A stretch of DNA of 64,000 nucleotides from Circinella minor (taxonomy: Eukaryota; Mucoromycota; Mucoromycetes; Mucorales; Lichtheimiaceae): the NCBI GenBank assembly GCA_016758965.1, contig JAEPRB010000131.1, positions 1-64,000 on the forward strand, read 5' to 3'. The notes under the pieces are model-generated. The model was not told the DNA's origin. It worked only from the letters and a program-made list of their open reading frames with translations, and ran no database searches. Positions within the stretch are counted from its first letter, which is position 1. Each line of letters starts with the position of its first letter. Positions 62,335-64,000 of the stretch are shown here, piece after piece. The position numbers and the translations under genes were made by a program.

Positions 62335-64000
62335 CTATGCAAGGCCACGAAGAATATCCAATGCTTTAGCAGGTCTAGTTTGTTCATCATCGTCATCATC
62401 ATAATACTCTTCTTCGTCTTCATCATCATCTGAACCATTAGGTGAAACAAAATAACCTAATCGACTTAATCGATCAACTAAAATTTGATGAGCCGGAAGT
62501 TTTTCAAGTGTAGAACATCGCATCATACGTCTCAAAACCAGAGTTTGAGCTTTAATTTGTTCGGATGCCTTTTTGGTACCAAGACGCCAAGCTTCAATCC
62601 AAGCATGTAATCCAGCAAGGCAAGCTACGAATTCAGCCAAAGCCATCGTTTCACCTTCTAGACCTACAGGTCTTGTTCTCGGTAACTGTTGTCGTCGATA
62701 ACCAAGTACTTTTTTTATTTTCTTTTGTAAAGCATCTGTTTCATTCAAAAGATCAATACCAGTTAAATCACCACGTTGTAATCGAATAGCAGCTTGAAGG
62801 ACCAACTTTATTTTCACTTTGAGTAGATCTTCTTCACGTTCAATAACTGCGACAGCACGTTCCGCAGCTTCGACATCAGACTGCCATAATGCTTCGACTG
62901 TTGCGCCTACCGCAGCTAACCATCGTGGGAAAGAGTGATGATGCTGTTGATGTTCTTCGTAAAGTATTCGTTCAAATGCCGTTTGTTCTTCATTATTTTT
63001 TTCAAATTTCGGTGGAGGACTTGAAGTAACGGAAATGATTAGCCGACCGAGTTCAGTTCGTAAGTTGTCTAATAAATGCAATCGTGAAAGTTCGGACAAA
63101 TCGGCACCTCGTTCCACAGCTTCTTTCCATGCTTGTGAATCGAGCATTGTATCTTCACAAGGGGGTTGTTGATGAACATCCCACACAAGCATATCATCAT
63201 CTGTTTCATACATGGCCAAGCGCCAAAAATATCGTGCGACAAGTGTAGAATAAGGGTAAAATTGCATTGCAGCGCAAGCATAAGCATAAGTAAGAAGATG
63301 AGGTGGTGATATGTTAATCATACGGACGCAAGCGTATAATCGTAATACGGTGGAAGAGGAAGGGTTGGCATGTATGTCAATCCAGCGTTCAGTTTCTTGT
63401 TCATGTGACGATGATGGACGTGCTGACATCCATCCGAATGTGTGACGAATAACAAGATGTAATGACTCTGCAGCAAGGCTGCATAAAAGCATCAGTGTGC
63501 TTTGTTTTTCATCATGATGGCGTCGAAATAAGAGAACAACAAGACAAATGACCAAAAGCGCTAAGCGAATGATTGCCCATATGTCATATGATGGGGTTCC
63601 TGTTGAATAAGATGAGCCAAGGACATTTCGATCGTTATGAGGGTTGGTAGTAGAAGTGCTATTTTGATCCATTGAAAATGAAAGACACATAAATAGTGCC
63701 ATGAATGTATTTTGTTGTTGATGATGGTGTTGGTTTTCTTGTTCTTGCTGTTGTAATTGGTAATCAAATTCATCATCTTCTTCGTTTTCTTGTTGTAGTT
63801 GTTTCTGTTGCTTTTGATGATGTTTCATGCTTGTGTATCGTGCAAATACTGGTATCCCGCCTGGTAATTGTTGAATCAACTGTTCTAGTATCTGATTCTC
63901 TTTTTTCAGCTGTTCATTTGTGTTTTGTAAATGTACAATATATTCTGTGGCTTTTTTCATGATGGTTGCTTTATTGATTTTAGTTGCAACAGCAACACCA
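62335..64000 (-). CDS. SREBP-type membrane-bound bHLH transcription factor (5' part outside window)
   Basis: The minus-strand frame is open from the window edge to the stop at 62335-62337. The visible N-terminal part is the second half of a bHLH-zipper: ATKINKATIMKKATEYIVHL, then a Leu-rich helix (NEQLKKENQILEQLIQQLPG). Counting from the Met encoded at 63960, a Gln/His-rich linker leads to hydrophobic spans at about 86-97, 127-145 (IWAIIRLALLVICLVVLLF) and 156-171. These fit the membrane hairpin of SREBPs. The C-terminal region (SELSRLHLLDNLRTELGRLI through DALQKKIKKVLGYRR) resembles the conserved SREBP C-terminal domain of fungi; the tail is acidic. Fungal SREBPs (Sre1) sense sterols and oxygen at the ER and are cleaved to release the bHLH part. 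The diagnostic Tyr of the SREBP basic region is outside the window. Confidence 0.87.
   Translation of the reverse strand, partial: GVAVATKINKATIMKKATEYIVHLQNTNEQLKKENQILEQLIQQLPGGIPVFARYTSMKHHQKQQKQLQQENEEDDEFDYQLQQQEQENQHHHQQQNTFMALFMCLSFSMDQNSTSTTNPHNDRNVLGSSYSTGTPSYDIWAIIRLALLVICLVVLLFRRHHDEKQSTLMLLCSLAAESLHLVIRHTFGWMSARPSSSHEQETERWIDIHANPSSSTVLRLYACVRMINISPPHLLTYAYACAAMQFYPYSTLVARYFWRLAMYETDDDMLVWDVHQQPPCEDTMLDSQAWKEAVERGADLSELSRLHLLDNLRTELGRLIISVTSSPPPKFEKNNEEQTAFERILYEEHQQHHHSFPRWLAAVGATVEALWQSDVEAAERAVAVIEREEDLLKVKIKLVLQAAIRLQRGDLTGIDLLNETDALQKKIKKVLGYRRQQLPRTRPVGLEGETMALAEFVACLAGLHAWIEAWRLGTKKASEQIKAQTLVLRRMMRCSTLEKLPAHQILVDRLSRLGYFVSPNGSDDDEDEEEYYDDDDDEQTRPAKALDILRGLA

Overview
The window is nuclear DNA of a filamentous fungus. 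It is AT-rich, with genes on both strands split by many short GT-AG introns of about 70-150 bp, often with poly-T runs before the acceptor, and no operons. The gene set (Kar5-type nuclear fusion protein, fungal SREBP, sphingolipid delta-4 desaturase, cytochrome c heme lyase, epsin, RIO2, PABP, Iwr1, TBL1/Sif2), the codon use, and the short GC-rich hairpin clusters next to decayed DNA transposons fit an early-diverging fungus, most likely Mucoromycota/Mucorales. That placement is inference; no rRNA or other diagnostic marker is present.

Layout. 1-12.2 kb is gene-dense: a FYRN/FYRC protein (+, 5' end cut off), an alpha/beta hydrolase (-), a LisH-WD40 TBL1/Sif2-type corepressor subunit (-), holocytochrome c synthase (+) and a sphingolipid desaturase (-). 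12.2-19.5 kb holds no convincing gene but has a complete 1.13-kb inverted-repeat element with an 8-bp target duplication. 19.5-35 kb is genic again: an unknown 510-aa protein (-), a Kar5-like protein (+), RIO2 kinase (+), poly(A)-binding protein with expanded low-complexity linkers (+) and Iwr1 (-).

35.2-54.5 kb is an accessory, repeat-rich block. It holds two same-direction degenerate copies (A about 35.5-40.2 kb, B about 50.5-54.5 kb) of a 4-4.7 kb unit carrying a spliced gene of unknown family. An inverted fragment (C) of the same unit, a decayed DDE transposase gene, two TA-flanked inverted-repeat elements, a 267-bp direct duplication and a GC-rich hairpin cluster lie in or between these copies. 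54.7-60.1 kb returns to genes (kelch-repeat protein, epsin). The right end holds most of an SREBP-type membrane-bound bHLH factor (-) whose 5' end lies beyond the window.

The cellular genes are unrelated housekeeping functions: mRNA metabolism (PABP, Iwr1, TBL1), ribosome maturation (RIO2), lipid metabolism (desaturase, SREBP), endocytosis (epsin), mitochondrial cytochrome maturation (heme lyase) and karyogamy (Kar5). Nothing suggests a gene cluster. The least explained material is the A/B/C repeat family with its unknown protein, the two small ORFs near 26.3 and 35.3 kb, and the nature of the hairpin cluster.
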